A stretch of 32,320 bases of DNA, taken from the IMG/VR virus record IMGVR_UViG_3300007734_000579, positions 1 to 32,320 of that record; one strand, 5' to 3'. Both the position numbers and the translations under genes were made by a program. Under the pieces are notes generated by a model. It saw nothing but the letters and a program-made list of their open reading frames with translations. It searched no databases and was not told the DNA's origin. Shown piece after piece: positions 16,441-24,074 of this stretch; position 1 is the stretch's first letter; every line of letters begins with the position of its first letter. The stretch comes from a virus.

Positions 16441-18654
16441 ATGACACCAACCACAAAAGACATTTCTTTGTTGATTCAGCGTCCGGAACTTGCAGACAAG
16501 TTTGATAAGGTCTATGGCGAAGGCGCAGCGGCAAAGATTCTTGCTCAAGCTAAACCTCAAGCAGTCCCACAAAGAAAAGAAGAAAAGGCCGGAAGTCTTG
16601 AGCAGTACATGGGTGCGGCTACAAGGGGTCTTGCGCCATCTGTTATTGGTGGTGCTGCCCTATCCCCACTCGGTCCAATTCCGGCTCTTGTCGGGGCATC
16701 TGCTACGGCTGGCGGGGACTTCTTAAACAGTCTAATTAATCTCATATTGGCGGGTGGTGAAAAGGTCAGTGGTCAGCAAATGCCGAGACTGCAAATGCCT
16801 TCTCAAGTCGTTCAAGATTTGATGACACGGGCCGGAGTCGCAAAGCCTACTGATGTTGGCCCACAATTGGTAGAGGCCGGAATGGGTGCATTAGGTGGCA
16901 CTGCTTCTCAATTGCGCTCGATGCAACAACTTGCACAAGCTGCACCGTCTATCACGCAAAAGGTTGCTCAACAGATGGCACAGCGTCCGGTGGCTCAGAT
17001 GGTGACTGCACCTCCGGCTGGTGCTGCGGCTCAATTGACTGCTCAAGCTGCCCAACCATATGTTGGTGACATTGGCGCAATGTTGGCGGGAATGTTGGGT
17101 GCTACAGCGGTGGGTGGTGCTGGAATGGCTGTACCCACTCGACCCCGACCCGCACCGAGCATGGCAGAGCAACGGGCTACGCGAGTGGCACAGACTGCGG
17201 CAGATTTGGGATTTGAGGGTGAATCAGCATTGACCCCTGCTCAACGGGGAACCAATCGAACAGCACAAATCTTTGAGGGTGTGGTAGCGAATATCCCCGG
17301 CAGTGCCGGACAGATGACTAGACGCTACACGACTCAAGCGGATAAGGCAGAGCAAATCCTCAACTCATTGGCGGCTAAGTTTGGTGGTATGCCGGAAGCA
17401 CCGGACACGGCTATGTCAGTGGCGGCAAATGCTGTGCGTAACGCTGTGACCCAAAATGTGAGAGATATTGGAAAGAGCATTAGTACAGTTGCTTCAAAGG
17501 CTGATATTCCTTTGAGTGAAGTACCAGAATTCCAAAAAGAAATTATGCAAATTCGGAAAGATTTACAGTCTTTGCCACCATCACTTAGAAACGAGCAATT
17601 GTTTAAAGGTTTTGAAGAATTCTATTTTGGCAAGCCAAATAGCAAATTGGATACTTATGTTGAATCGTTCATGACGGAATCCGGAATTGATCGCACAAGT
17701 CCTAAATACGCTCAGACTGCGGCACAAGTGCGTAAACAGTTGATTGACAGCGGTATACCAGAGTTTGAGCATGAGGGTTATGCACAGAAAGGGTTTATCC
17801 CCGGCAAGGACTATCAAGATCAACGGGTGCGATTTAGTCAACTTGCAGAGGCTCAAGGTAGTACGCAACTTGGAGAGGCATTTAGAGAACTCAAAAGGAC
17901 ATTGGATAGAGCGCGAGATATTACATTTAAGAATGCGGGTATGGATGATGACCTAAAAGAGCTTAATTCGCTTCGTGCATCTTATGGTGACGCTCTTAAC
18001 CTTAAGAAACGATTTGAAACGGCAAAGGATGCTACTGTTGTTCGCTCAATCTCCACAAACGAGAGTCAAGCGGCAAACAATGTGATTCCTCTGTTGGACA
18101 ATGAAGGAAAGCTAAGACTCGCTCAAGGCGTATTGGCTGACATTAAATTGGAGTCTTTGACTCCTGCTGGAGATTTGGACATTACTAAATTTGGCAAGAC
18201 CATCATCAACCGCAACGAACGCTCACCCGCTACATTGCCAAACATCTTTGGCATGGAGGACGCAAGCACGATGATCGGTTTGGCAGATGTTGCACAAACA
18301 GCATTGAAGGCAAAGATTCCCACCTCCGGAACTGCTGAACGCTCACAGATGACACAGATGCTTACCTCAACTCCGGCTAAAGTTGGTGCGGCTATGGCGG
18401 GTGGTACGGCTTTGACGGGTGAACCATTCTTAGGTACTGCATTGGCTCTCGGCACTCCGGCTTTGGCAACGAAGGCATATTTATCGCCAACAGTGCAAAA
18501 TCTTTATGAACGCATGAATGTGGTAGACCCATTGTTAAACTATATGCGTGCGCCAGTTAATCCGATGTTGGAATATGCTGCATCGCCTAATCTTTTGTAT
18601 TCTGCACCGCAAGTTCCGTATATTGAACTGCGCGGAATGGCTCAACCGGACTAA
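16441..18654 (+). CDS. Large candidate internal virion/ejection protein (737 aa)
   Basis: The longest of the three downstream helical virion proteins. Residues about 58-100 are small and hydrophobic with Gly and Pro (RGLAPSVIGGAALSPLGPIP), and a second such stretch lies at about 205-235; both could insert into membrane. The central part (about 240-560) is charged and helical. The C-terminal part again has AMAGGTALTGEPFLGTALAL. This alternation fits proteins that leave the head with the DNA and build a trans-envelope conduit (inference). It starts two bases after the previous stop. No catalytic motif is evident. Confidence 0.65.
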   Translation: MTPTTKDISLLIQRPELADKFDKVYGEGAAAKILAQAKPQAVPQRKEEKAGSLEQYMGAATRGLAPSVIGGAALSPLGPIPALVGASATAGGDFLNSLINLILAGGEKVSGQQMPRLQMPSQVVQDLMTRAGVAKPTDVGPQLVEAGMGALGGTASQLRSMQQLAQAAPSITQKVAQQMAQRPVAQMVTAPPAGAAAQLTAQAAQPYVGDIGAMLAGMLGATAVGGAGMAVPTRPRPAPSMAEQRATRVAQTAADLGFEGESALTPAQRGTNRTAQIFEGVVANIPGSAGQMTRRYTTQADKAEQILNSLAAKFGGMPEAPDTAMSVAANAVRNAVTQNVRDIGKSISTVASKADIPLSEVPEFQKEIMQIRKDLQSLPPSLRNEQLFKGFEEFYFGKPNSKLDTYVESFMTESGIDRTSPKYAQTAAQVRKQLIDSGIPEFEHEGYAQKGFIPGKDYQDQRVRFSQLAEAQGSTQLGEAFRELKRTLDRARDITFKNAGMDDDLKELNSLRASYGDALNLKKRFETAKDATVVRSISTNESQAANNVIPLLDNEGKLRLAQGVLADIKLESLTPAGDLDITKFGKTIINRNERSPATLPNIFGMEDASTMIGLADVAQTALKAKIPTSGTAERSQMTQMLTSTPAKVGAAMAGGTALTGEPFLGTALALGTPALATKAYLSPTVQNLYERMNVVDPLLNYMRAPVNPMLEYAASPNLLYSAPQVPYIELRGMAQPD

Positions 18655-18663
18655 GGACTAATC

Positions 18664-19842
18664 ATGCCAAAGACAAAAATCAGCGAGTACAGCGCAACCG
18701 CTAACTCAAACACAGATGTTGCATCAATCAACATTGATGAGGGCTGTGCCCCGAGTGGCATCAATAACGCCATTCGTGCCATCATGGGCCATCTGAAAGA
18801 CTTTCAGAGTGGTACATCAAACGACCCCTTTACCGTAGGCTCTAGCGGCTCTTTAACGCTGTCATACGGCACAGCCAATGGTGTGGCCTATCTCAATGGC
18901 TCAAAGGTGCTGACTACGGGTAGTGCGTTGGTGTTTGATGGGACGAATGTTGACCTTGGTACGGTTGGCGCAAAACTTAATTTTGCTACTACAGGGTCAT
19001 CGACAAAAAATTACATCGGTGGCTCGGCTGATGGTTACAGCCTTGAAATGGTGATGCAGCGTGGTGCATCGCAGCCGCTGAGTTACAAGCAGAACTATTC
19101 TGTTGGTCACGAATGGGGTATTGCCGGGTCAGGCGCTATGACCTTGACCTCCACAGGTCTGGGTATTGGGACGAGTTCGCCTTCACAAAAATTGACTGTC
19201 AACGGTGTTGTTGCATCAATAGGCCCAGCCACCGCTTTAACGGCATCATCATTTTTTATTGATTACAACACCACATTAAATTTGGGTAGATTGGCGGCAG
19301 TTGGAAATACAACTGGTACAGCGGCTCCAATTTATTTTTCGCAATACTCATCCAATGCTTCTGTTGGCAGGGATGCAGTAATCATCGACTCCAGCGGTAA
19401 CTTGGGATTGGGTGTTACGCCTAGTGCTTGGAGTCTTGGCAAAGCGTTTGAAGTTGGCGGTGCTGGCAACGGCTTCCTTAACAACGGCTCCAACACGCTC
19501 TTCACTACCAGCAATGCTTATTACAACGGTGGATGGAAGTACGGAGCTGCTGGCACGGCAACGCAGTATTCACAAAACGGCGGGGTTCACGCTTGGTCTA
19601 CCGCCGCCTCTGGCACAGCAGGTAACGCAATCACCTTCACCCAAGCAATGACCCTTGATGCTAGTGGGAACTTGCTTCTAAAAACAACATCAATCGGCAC
19701 ATCTGCGGTTGGTGTTATTGGATTGGGAAATGCTACTGCTCCAACATCGTCACCTGCAGGTATGGGGCAGTTGTATGTTGAAGGTGGTGCATTGAAGTAT
19801 CGGGGTTCATCTGGTACTGTTACTACAATTGCAGCAGCATGA
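18664..19842 (+). CDS. Tail fibre protein
   Basis: The 392-aa protein has a typical podovirus fibre N-terminus: [20 protein letters not shown], then [20 protein letters not shown] (about 28-47), the conserved particle-binding region. It continues with beta repeats such as [16 protein letters not shown] and [10 protein letters not shown], which recur in fibre shafts. The end, [20 protein letters not shown], is the short fibre terminus found in fibres without an intramolecular chaperone; no S74 peptidase domain is present. It is expected to bind the host surface receptor. AAGGACT precedes the ATG, and the stop overlaps the HNH gene (ATGA). Confidence 0.88.
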   Translation: MPKTKISEYSATANSNTDVASINIDEGCAPSGINNAIRAIMGHLKDFQSGTSNDPFTVGSSGSLTLSYGTANGVAYLNGSKVLTTGSALVFDGTNVDLGTVGAKLNFATTGSSTKNYIGGSADGYSLEMVMQRGASQPLSYKQNYSVGHEWGIAGSGAMTLTSTGLGIGTSSPSQKLTVNGVVASIGPATALTASSFFIDYNTTLNLGRLAAVGNTTGTAAPIYFSQYSSNASVGRDAVIIDSSGNLGLGVTPSAWSLGKAFEVGGAGNGFLNNGSNTLFTTSNAYYNGGWKYGAAGTATQYSQNGGVHAWSTAASGTAGNAITFTQAMTLDASGNLLLKTTSIGTSAVGVIGLGNATAPTSSPAGMGQLYVEGGALKYRGSSGTVTTIAAA

Positions 19843-20375
19843 AAACTTGCACAAATTGCAAACAAAAAAAACCTTTTGCGGGTTTTTATGCAAGCTCGAC
19901 TCATAAATCGGGCTATATATCTTGGTGCAAAGAATGCGAATCAAAACGCTGTAAAGCAAAGAATCAAGTCAATCGTGAACGCAGATTGGCGAAGGCCAAA
20001 GAATGGCGTGAAACCAACCCAGAAACGGCTAGAAATGCAATTCTTGCATGGCGTGAAGCAAACAAAGACCGATATGCGAATTACTTTGTTGAATACGCAA
20101 AAGCCAATCGTGGCAAAGTCAATGCAAAATGGATGAAGCGGGAAGCAGCAAAGAAAAGCCGCACACCTGCATGGTTGTCAGATGATGAGCATTGGATGAT
20201 TGAGCAAGCCTATGATATTGCGGCAATCAGAACAAAAATGCTTGGAATTAGTTTCCATGTTGACCACATCATTCCATTGCAGGGCAAAACAGTCTCGGGA
20301 CTTCATGTGCCTTGGAATCTTCAAGTAATTCGAGCAAAAGATAATTTAACCAAAGGCAACCGTTTTAAGGAGTAA
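19839..20375 (+). CDS. HNH endonuclease with N-terminal zinc ribbon
   Basis: This 178-aa protein has two CxxC knuckles (Cys4, Cys7, Cys30, Cys33) and a C-terminal HNH core, VDHIIPL near 141-147 then [11 protein letters not shown] (about 154-164). The middle is a Lys/Arg/Asn-rich DNA-binding linker with [12 protein letters not shown]. It is probably a free-standing homing-type nuclease: it sits between the tail fibre and a tail accessory gene, lacks a clear ribosome site, overlaps the fibre stop by ATGA and is more A-rich than its neighbours. Such elements are common guests in phage genomes. Activity and target are not predictable from sequence. Confidence 0.88.
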   Translation: MKTCTNCKQKKPFAGFYASSTHKSGYISWCKECESKRCKAKNQVNRERRLAKAKEWRETNPETARNAILAWREANKDRYANYFVEYAKANRGKVNAKWMKREAAKKSRTPAWLSDDEHWMIEQAYDIAAIRTKMLGISFHVDHIIPLQGKTVSGLHVPWNLQVIRAKDNLTKGNRFKE

Positions 20376-20378
20376 ACC

Positions 20379-20675
20379 ATGTCAACAATCGTTTGGAACA
20401 TATCTCAACTTGACCGACAAACCTCAGATGGTTTTGTCACTACAGCACATTGGCAAGCCACTGCAACAGATGGGGATTACTCTGCATCTGTTTACAGCAC
20501 TTGCTCATGGCAACCCGGTACACCCACAATACCCTATGACAGCGTGACCATGCAAGAAGTGCTGGATTGGTGCTGGGCAAGCTGGGTGGACAAGGATGCC
20601 ACGGAAGCATCCCTGCTGGCTCAGATTGAATTGCAGAAAAACCCTGTGACTGCTAAAGGTGTACCTTGGAACTGA
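20379..20675 (+). CDS. Tail-fibre-associated small protein (DUF7936-like)
   Basis: This 98-aa protein starts MSTIVWNISQLDRQTSDGFV and contains VTTAHWQATATDGDYSASVY and VLDWCWASWVDKDATEASLL. It belongs to a family I repeatedly associate with genes just downstream of tail fibres. It probably is a structural or fibre-attachment component. AAGGAG lies nine bases before the ATG. Insertion of the HNH gene separates it from the fibre gene. Its stop overlaps the TTG start of the next small gene. Confidence 0.75.
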   Translation: MSTIVWNISQLDRQTSDGFVTTAHWQATATDGDYSASVYSTCSWQPGTPTIPYDSVTMQEVLDWCWASWVDKDATEASLLAQIELQKNPVTAKGVPWN

Positions 20676-20815
20676 ATCTCACTTTGACTGTTGAAGAAGT
20701 TAATAGCCTTCTTCATGTGTTGGGCGAACTTCCCACCCGCATGAATGCCTATCCTCTCTTGATGAAGATCAAAGAGCAAGCGGAGGCTCAATTACCGAAA
20801 GAGCAAAGTGAGTGA
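20666..20815 (+). CDS. Small conserved phage protein (49 aa, TTG start)
   Basis: A 49-aa protein starts MELNLTLTVEEVNSLLHVLG and ends LPKEQSE. I recognise it as a recurrent small phage protein of the form MEL-x-LTVEEVN encoded near tail and lysis genes, with unknown function. TTG 20666-20668 is chosen because AAAGG (20655-20659) lies six bases upstream and the family N-terminus is retained. It overlaps the previous gene by 10 bases and the next by 8. It looks like a soluble two-helix protein with no cysteines. Confidence 0.72.
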   Translation: MELNLTLTVEEVNSLLHVLGELPTRMNAYPLLMKIKEQAEAQLPKEQSE

Positions 20816-21005
20816 CGATGTGGACAAGAGGTTAGCAGTGCATGAGGCGATATGTGCTGAACGCTATATCAAGATAGTTGACCAACTGTCTGACGGGTCT
20901 AAGCGCATGAGCAAGATTGAATATCTGCTTTACGCTGTGATTCTTGCTGTGTTGCTTGGCCCCGGCGTAGCGGCTGACTTTGTGAAGAAACTATTGGGGA
21001 TTTGA
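20808..21005 (+). CDS. Small membrane protein, holin candidate (65 aa, GTG start)
   Basis: The protein has a charged N-terminal helix (DKRLAVHEAICAERYIKIVD) and one C-terminal membrane segment, about residues 38-60 (IEYLLYAVILAVLLGPGVAA), followed by FVKKLLGI. This topology recalls the XhlA/haemolysin-like accessory holins. The GTG start at 20808 overlaps the preceding gene. It is the first of a run of membrane proteins leading to the spanins and endolysin, so a lysis role is likely, but a single-membrane-segment protein could also be an accessory component. Confidence 0.65.
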   Translation: MSDDVDKRLAVHEAICAERYIKIVDQLSDGSKRMSKIEYLLYAVILAVLLGPGVAADFVKKLLGI

Positions 21006-21006
21006 C

Positions 21007-21702
21007 ATTGACCCTCTCACCCTTTTGGCGATGGCAAACGGATGCGTTGCAGCTATCCGAAAGGGGTGTGAACTCTACAAAGATGTTAAGGGCACGATTT
21101 CAGCAGCGCAAAAGACTGCAAAGGAAGTCACTGCTATTGCGGAGGAAGTTGGTGGGTTCTTTGGGTTCTTCAAGAAGAAACCTACTGCTAAACCGATTGA
21201 AGCTCCAAAGCCAAAGAAAGCGGAACCCGAAGTATGGGACGAAAACAGAGTCGTTGCTGATTTGGCGGCTAATCTGTCTCAGTTCTTCAAGATTCAGCAG
21301 CAGCTTGCTGACCACATTCGAGAAGAAGAAGAAAAGTCTAAAAGTGTTTATGACCCAAATCAGAACATCATGGAATCTGCTCTTAACCGAGAACTGGCAA
21401 AAACTCAGTTTGAGAAGCTATCTAAGGAAATTAGAGAGATCATGGTGTATCAGTCCCCCAAAGAGTTAGGGAACTTGTACACCCGTGTGAATCAGATGAG
21501 GGTGCAGATCATTGAAGAACAAGAGCAAGCGCGGTTAGCACAAGAAAAAAGGATTCGTGAAGCAGAATGGAAGCGGCGCAAAATGATTTCGGCAATTCAA
21601 GACAAGGCCATCTACGGGGTCGTTTGCCTCATTTTCATGTTGTATTTGACTCTGTTTTTCAGCTTGCTAGTTATGGACAGAAAAGTAAGATGGGGTTTCT
21701 AG
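21007..21702 (+). CDS. Membrane-anchored coiled-coil protein, possible ATT start
   Basis: About 231 aa if translation begins at ATT 21007; 225 aa from TTG 21025 or 223 aa from ATG 21031. ATT is favoured because the upstream codons read DPLTLLAMANGCVAAIRKGC, and homologues I recall start MDP[LI]T, and because TGGGGA (20995-21000) is well spaced. An N-terminal helical region and a basic-Pro linker (KKKPTAKPIEAPKPKK) are followed by a long charged coiled coil (about 75-195) and one membrane segment near the end (VVCLIFMLYLTLFFSLLV). A role in the membrane stage of infection or lysis is possible. I do not know its function. Confidence 0.7.
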   Translation: MDPLTLLAMANGCVAAIRKGCELYKDVKGTISAAQKTAKEVTAIAEEVGGFFGFFKKKPTAKPIEAPKPKKAEPEVWDENRVVADLAANLSQFFKIQQQLADHIREEEEKSKSVYDPNQNIMESALNRELAKTQFEKLSKEIREIMVYQSPKELGNLYTRVNQMRVQIIEEQEQARLAQEKRIREAEWKRRKMISAIQDKAIYGVVCLIFMLYLTLFFSLLVMDRKVRWGF

Positions 21703-21884
21703 TCGCACTCGTTTGTATGGTGATTGTGTTCGCCTTAATGCTGCCTCTCATTGGGAGTATCTATTACGACACGCTCGCCACACAGAAAGAAAGTAAGGCT
21801 CAGATCGAGAGGATGGAGCGACTCCGACAACAGTTAGAGCAAGACCGTAAAGATTTGGACAGAATGAAAAATGAATCAAAATAA
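21690..21884 (+). CDS. Small membrane-anchored coiled-coil protein (64 aa)
   Basis: The protein starts with a membrane segment (VALVCMVIVFALMLPLIG, about residues 5-22) and ends in a charged helix IERMERLRQQLEQDRKDLDR. This is the layout of an inner-membrane spanin-like or lysis accessory protein, although a proper Rz/Rz1 pair lies downstream. It overlaps the preceding gene by 13 bases and the next by 14. No good Shine-Dalgarno sequence is visible (AAGTAAG), so coupled translation is likely. Function unknown. Confidence 0.65.
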   Translation: MGFLVALVCMVIVFALMLPLIGSIYYDTLATQKESKAQIERMERLRQQLEQDRKDLDRMKNESK

Positions 21885-22125
21885 ATTCTTGTGGATTGTG
21901 ATTGCCATATCCATAGCGATGGTTCTGCTTCTAAGCGGATGTGAGGACAAATACCGCTATGTTTGTCAGAATCCCGATAAATTCGATCTACCGGAATGCC
22001 AAAAGCCCCGCTGTCTGTTTACGCAAACTTGCCCCGAGTATCTAGTCGCCCCTATCTTGACAAACAAGATTGAACCGCCAAAGGCTGAAGAAAAGAAAGC
22101 AGAGGTTCCAAATGCAACCAATTGA
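21871..22125 (+). CDS. Putative lipoprotein (84 aa)
   Basis: A signal peptide (FLWIVIAISIAMVLLLSGC) ends in a lipobox with Cys24 (LSGC), predicting lipid attachment and export. The mature part contains DKYRYVCQNPDKFDLPECQK and CLFTQTCPEYL, a Cys-rich pattern shared by small lipoproteins of many marine and freshwater phages. Four further cysteines could form disulfides in the periplasm. The tail is Lys/Glu/Pro-rich. Its location in the lysis block suggests an envelope role; superinfection exclusion is another possibility. It overlaps both neighbours. Confidence 0.78.
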   Translation: MNQNKFLWIVIAISIAMVLLLSGCEDKYRYVCQNPDKFDLPECQKPRCLFTQTCPEYLVAPILTNKIEPPKAEEKKAEVPNATN

Positions 22126-22600
22126 GAGCAAGTACTCAATGAACGACAAAATCCAATTGGTCGAGACTTATGTTTGGGCAAGTGTCGTTCTGATTGTGAC
22201 CGTTATTCTTGCGGGTATCGTGATTGCGATGCTCTACTCGGTGACATTCGTTACCCAACCTATCAAAAGCATGGCGCCGATTGACCAAGCCTACCTTAAG
22301 ATGATGAATGACATAGTATTACTTATTGTCGGCGGCATCGGTGGGGTGATGAGCCGAAAGGGTGTACAAGCGATTGCAGATAGGGTTTCAACACCTACGC
22401 CTACTCCAACAGTTTCAACGCCTTCTAGCCCCGTTTCTGCGCCTTCTACGCCATCAAACGCTTTGCCCGTGTGGGTCAATCCTCCTTTGGACGAAAGTTG
22501 GGTTCCCCCACCTCCCCCCACTACGCCACCCCAACATTTAGAGGCTGACTCAGTCCGTGAAGAAATCGCTCTTGCTCGGCATGAGGTGAAGAATGGTTAA
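22112..22600 (+). CDS. Holin candidate with two membrane segments and Pro-rich tail
   Basis: This 162-aa protein has two hydrophobic segments: about residues 21-47 (WASVVLIVTVILAGIVIAML) and 67-85 (MNDIVLLIVGGIGGVMSRKG), matching small two-pass phage holins. From about residue 95 it is Pro/Thr/Ser-rich (STPTPTPTVSTPSSPVSAPS), with VPPPPPTTPP near 134-143 and a charged C-terminus. ATG 22112 is chosen because AGAGG lies six bases upstream; upstream in-frame codons belong to the lipoprotein gene region. It lies immediately before the spanin genes. A holin is the best guess; the long Pro-rich tail is unusual for one. Confidence 0.68.
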   Translation: MQPIESKYSMNDKIQLVETYVWASVVLIVTVILAGIVIAMLYSVTFVTQPIKSMAPIDQAYLKMMNDIVLLIVGGIGGVMSRKGVQAIADRVSTPTPTPTVSTPSSPVSAPSTPSNALPVWVNPPLDESWVPPPPPTTPPQHLEADSVREEIALARHEVKNG

Positions 22601-23084
22601 CCCGTACTTCATCATTGGGGCGATGATTGCTGTGGGCGGTGCTTACGGGTACGGGCATCATGTTGGATGGGGCGACCGTGACGCTGAGATGCAACTAGAG
22701 ATTGCTAAAAAGAATGAAGAAGCACGAGCAAAAGAAACCCAACTTGCCCAACAATTGAACGAACAATCATCAAAACTGTCGGAGGCCAATAATGTCATCA
22801 ATCAAAAACAGTCTAGTCTTGATCGCGCTATTCGTGATGGTCGGTTGCGCCTCCAAACCACAAGTTGCGTACAAGCCCCCCCAAATGCCCCCACTCCCAC
22901 CGGAGATCAGCCAAAAGAGAGAAGTGAACCTAACCGACCGGTTTATGAAACTTCTGACTCCGACCGAGCAACACTCGCAGCAATCGCCGAAATCATCGCC
23001 CAAGGCGACAGAAACACCGCGCAACTAAATTCGTGCATTTCTGCTTACGAGAAAGCAATGGAGATAATCAATGGTAAACGCTGA
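22593..23084 (+). CDS. Rz-like inner-membrane spanin
   Basis: The 163-aa protein has an N-terminal membrane anchor (FIIGAMIAVGGAYGYGHHVG, about 6-25), then a periplasmic coiled coil (about 33-85) with many Gln, Glu and Lys, and a C-terminal part with two cysteines. This is the i-spanin architecture. It works with the outer-membrane lipoprotein encoded inside it to fuse inner and outer membranes as the last step of lysis. GAGG precedes the ATG; it overlaps the holin candidate by 8 bases and the endolysin by 14. Confidence 0.82.
   Translation: MVNPYFIIGAMIAVGGAYGYGHHVGWGDRDAEMQLEIAKKNEEARAKETQLAQQLNEQSSKLSEANNVINQKQSSLDRAIRDGRLRLQTTSCVQAPPNAPTPTGDQPKERSEPNRPVYETSDSDRATLAAIAEIIAQGDRNTAQLNSCISAYEKAMEIINGKR
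22792..23028 (+). CDS. Rz1-like outer-membrane spanin lipoprotein, nested in Rz
   Basis: A 78-aa reading frame lies entirely inside the Rz gene in the +1 frame. It has a signal sequence (SLVLIALFVMVGC) with lipobox Cys19 and a Pro-rich region with PPQMPPLPPEI, both typical of Rz1 o-spanins. A strong ribosome site, CGGAGG, lies six bases before the ATG, which is unlikely to arise by chance inside a coiled-coil gene. It would be lipidated, sorted to the outer membrane and bind the Rz coiled coil. The C-terminal tail (about 30 residues, Ser/Pro/Lys-rich) is longer than in the lambda protein. Confidence 0.85.
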   Translation: MSSIKNSLVLIALFVMVGCASKPQVAYKPPQMPPLPPEISQKREVNLTDRFMKLLTPTEQHSQQSPKSSPKATETPRN

Positions 23085-23664
23085 CCAACTAAAGAAACTC
23101 CACATTGGGGCTGAGTGGGTTGATGCACTCAATGAAACCTTTGACAGATTCAATATCTCCACCAAACGCCAACAAGCTGCCTTTATCGGTCAATGCGGAC
23201 ACGAGTGCGGACACTTCAAGACATTGGAAGAAAACCTCAACTATCGTGCTGAAACTTTGATGAAGCTGTGGTCTAAGCGGTTTCCCACTTTGGACATTGC
23301 CAATCAGTACGCACGAAACCCTAAGAAGATCGCCAATATGGTGTATGCCAATCGTATGGGAAACCGTGATGAGGCTAGTGGGGATGGGTATCGGTTTCGC
23401 GGTAGAGGCTGCATTCAGCTTACCGGACACGCTAACTACTTTCATGCCGGACAAGCATTAGGCGTAGACTTCGTGATGGAACCCGATCTAGTCGCCACTC
23501 CGAAATACGCTGCACTCACTGCCGGATGGTTTTGGTCTACGCATGATTGCAACCGTCTCGCGGAAGAAGCAAATTGGACGGGTCTCACAAAGAAGATCAA
23601 CGGCGGCACTATCGGTCTTGAGGACAGAATCAACCACACCAATCAAGCCTTATCGGTCTTGTGA
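23071..23664 (+). CDS. GH19-type endolysin
   Basis: This 197-aa peptidoglycan hydrolase is of the chitinase-like glycoside hydrolase 19 family. Key features are the catalytic segment AFIGQCGHECGHFKTLEENL (Glu45 and Glu54 as candidate acid/base), YRAETLMKLW, the YRFRGRGCIQLTGHANY core (about 107-123) and GWFWSTHDCNRLAEEANW. Near the end, TKKINGGTIGLEDR closes the domain. There is no signal peptide or separate cell-wall-binding domain, so access to the wall requires a holin. It ends 22 bases beyond the stop of the convergent minus-strand gene, and I see no bidirectional terminator between them. Confidence 0.93.
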   Translation: MVNADQLKKLHIGAEWVDALNETFDRFNISTKRQQAAFIGQCGHECGHFKTLEENLNYRAETLMKLWSKRFPTLDIANQYARNPKKIANMVYANRMGNRDEASGDGYRFRGRGCIQLTGHANYFHAGQALGVDFVMEPDLVATPKYAALTAGWFWSTHDCNRLAEEANWTGLTKKINGGTIGLEDRINHTNQALSVL

Positions 23665-23831
23665 CGCTTGACCATTCTCAGAACATTCTCATGTGAGATG
23701 AAGCGATGCCCGTTATAGCATTCCCTTCGTCTGACAAGCATATTTTCCTCAGTTTTGGTGTGTTGAACAAACGAGATTGCTTTGCACTCGGGACACTTCA
23801 TGCCGGAATTATTGGTACTCTTAGGATTCAT
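23643..23831 (-). CDS. Small zinc-ribbon protein
   Basis: This 62-aa protein from ATG 23831 (65 aa from TTG 23840) has CPEC (about residues 13-16) and a second metal-site candidate RRRECYNGHRF (about 34-44). The form MKCPEC...RRREC...HRF resembles the N-terminal zinc ribbon of NrdR and Ogr-like phage regulators, here without any further domain. It could bind nucleic acid (inference). The start is uncertain: none of TTG 23840, ATG 23831 and ATG 23801 has a convincing Shine-Dalgarno. It is the last gene of the leftward operon and its 3' end overlaps the endolysin gene on the other strand by 22 bases. Confidence 0.65.
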   Translation of the reverse strand: MNPKSTNNSGMKCPECKAISFVQHTKTEENMLVRRRECYNGHRFISHENVLRMVKRHKTDKA

Positions 23832-23925
23832 TGAGGGCAAGCCAAACCATAAAACAGATAAAAAGAACAGCTAGAGCGATTCCTAAGAACCCCAAAGCAA
23901 AGATTGTGAAGATCGTTTCGATCAC
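23821..23925 (-). CDS. 34-aa single-pass membrane peptide (GTG start)
   Basis: The peptide reads MIETIFTIFALGFLGIALAV, continues hydrophobic and ends MVWLALNES. Nearly the whole sequence is one membrane helix. GTG 23925 is preceded by a purine-rich GAGGGGGGTGAT, a strong ribosome site, and overlaps the upstream stop (GTGA). Function unknown; a regulator of a membrane complex or a toxin-like small protein are both possible and untested. Confidence 0.6.
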   Translation of the reverse strand: MIETIFTIFALGFLGIALAVLFICFMVWLALNES

Positions 23926-24074
23926 ATCACCCCCCTCATTTCCCAACCCAATAAAAAGTAATTCCATCGGGTTGTCATGTTGGCATTGGTGAACTTCTCA
24001 CCATCCCACTCCAACTCTGATTCAGCATAGCCTTTGCCCGTCATAAGGGCTATGAATACTTGTCTTGCTTTCAT
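23922..24074 (-). CDS. Small hypothetical protein (50 aa)
   Basis: The protein starts MKARQVFIALMTGKGYAESE and contains TRWNYFLLGWEMRGVM at its end. AAGGAG lies seven bases before the ATG, one of the best ribosome sites on this strand, and the start overlaps the upstream stop (ATGA). No family is recognised. It is a soluble small protein with conserved-looking aromatic residues in the second half. Confidence 0.65.
   Translation of the reverse strand: MKARQVFIALMTGKGYAESELEWDGEKFTNANMTTRWNYFLLGWEMRGVM

Noticed and set aside
21002-21469. 155-aa reading frame overlapping the membrane coiled-coil gene
   Set aside because: It is a shadow in another frame: composition is Arg/Leu/Ser-rich and irregular, and the accepted frame (21007-21702) has a coherent coiled coil and membrane segment plus a conserved-looking start.
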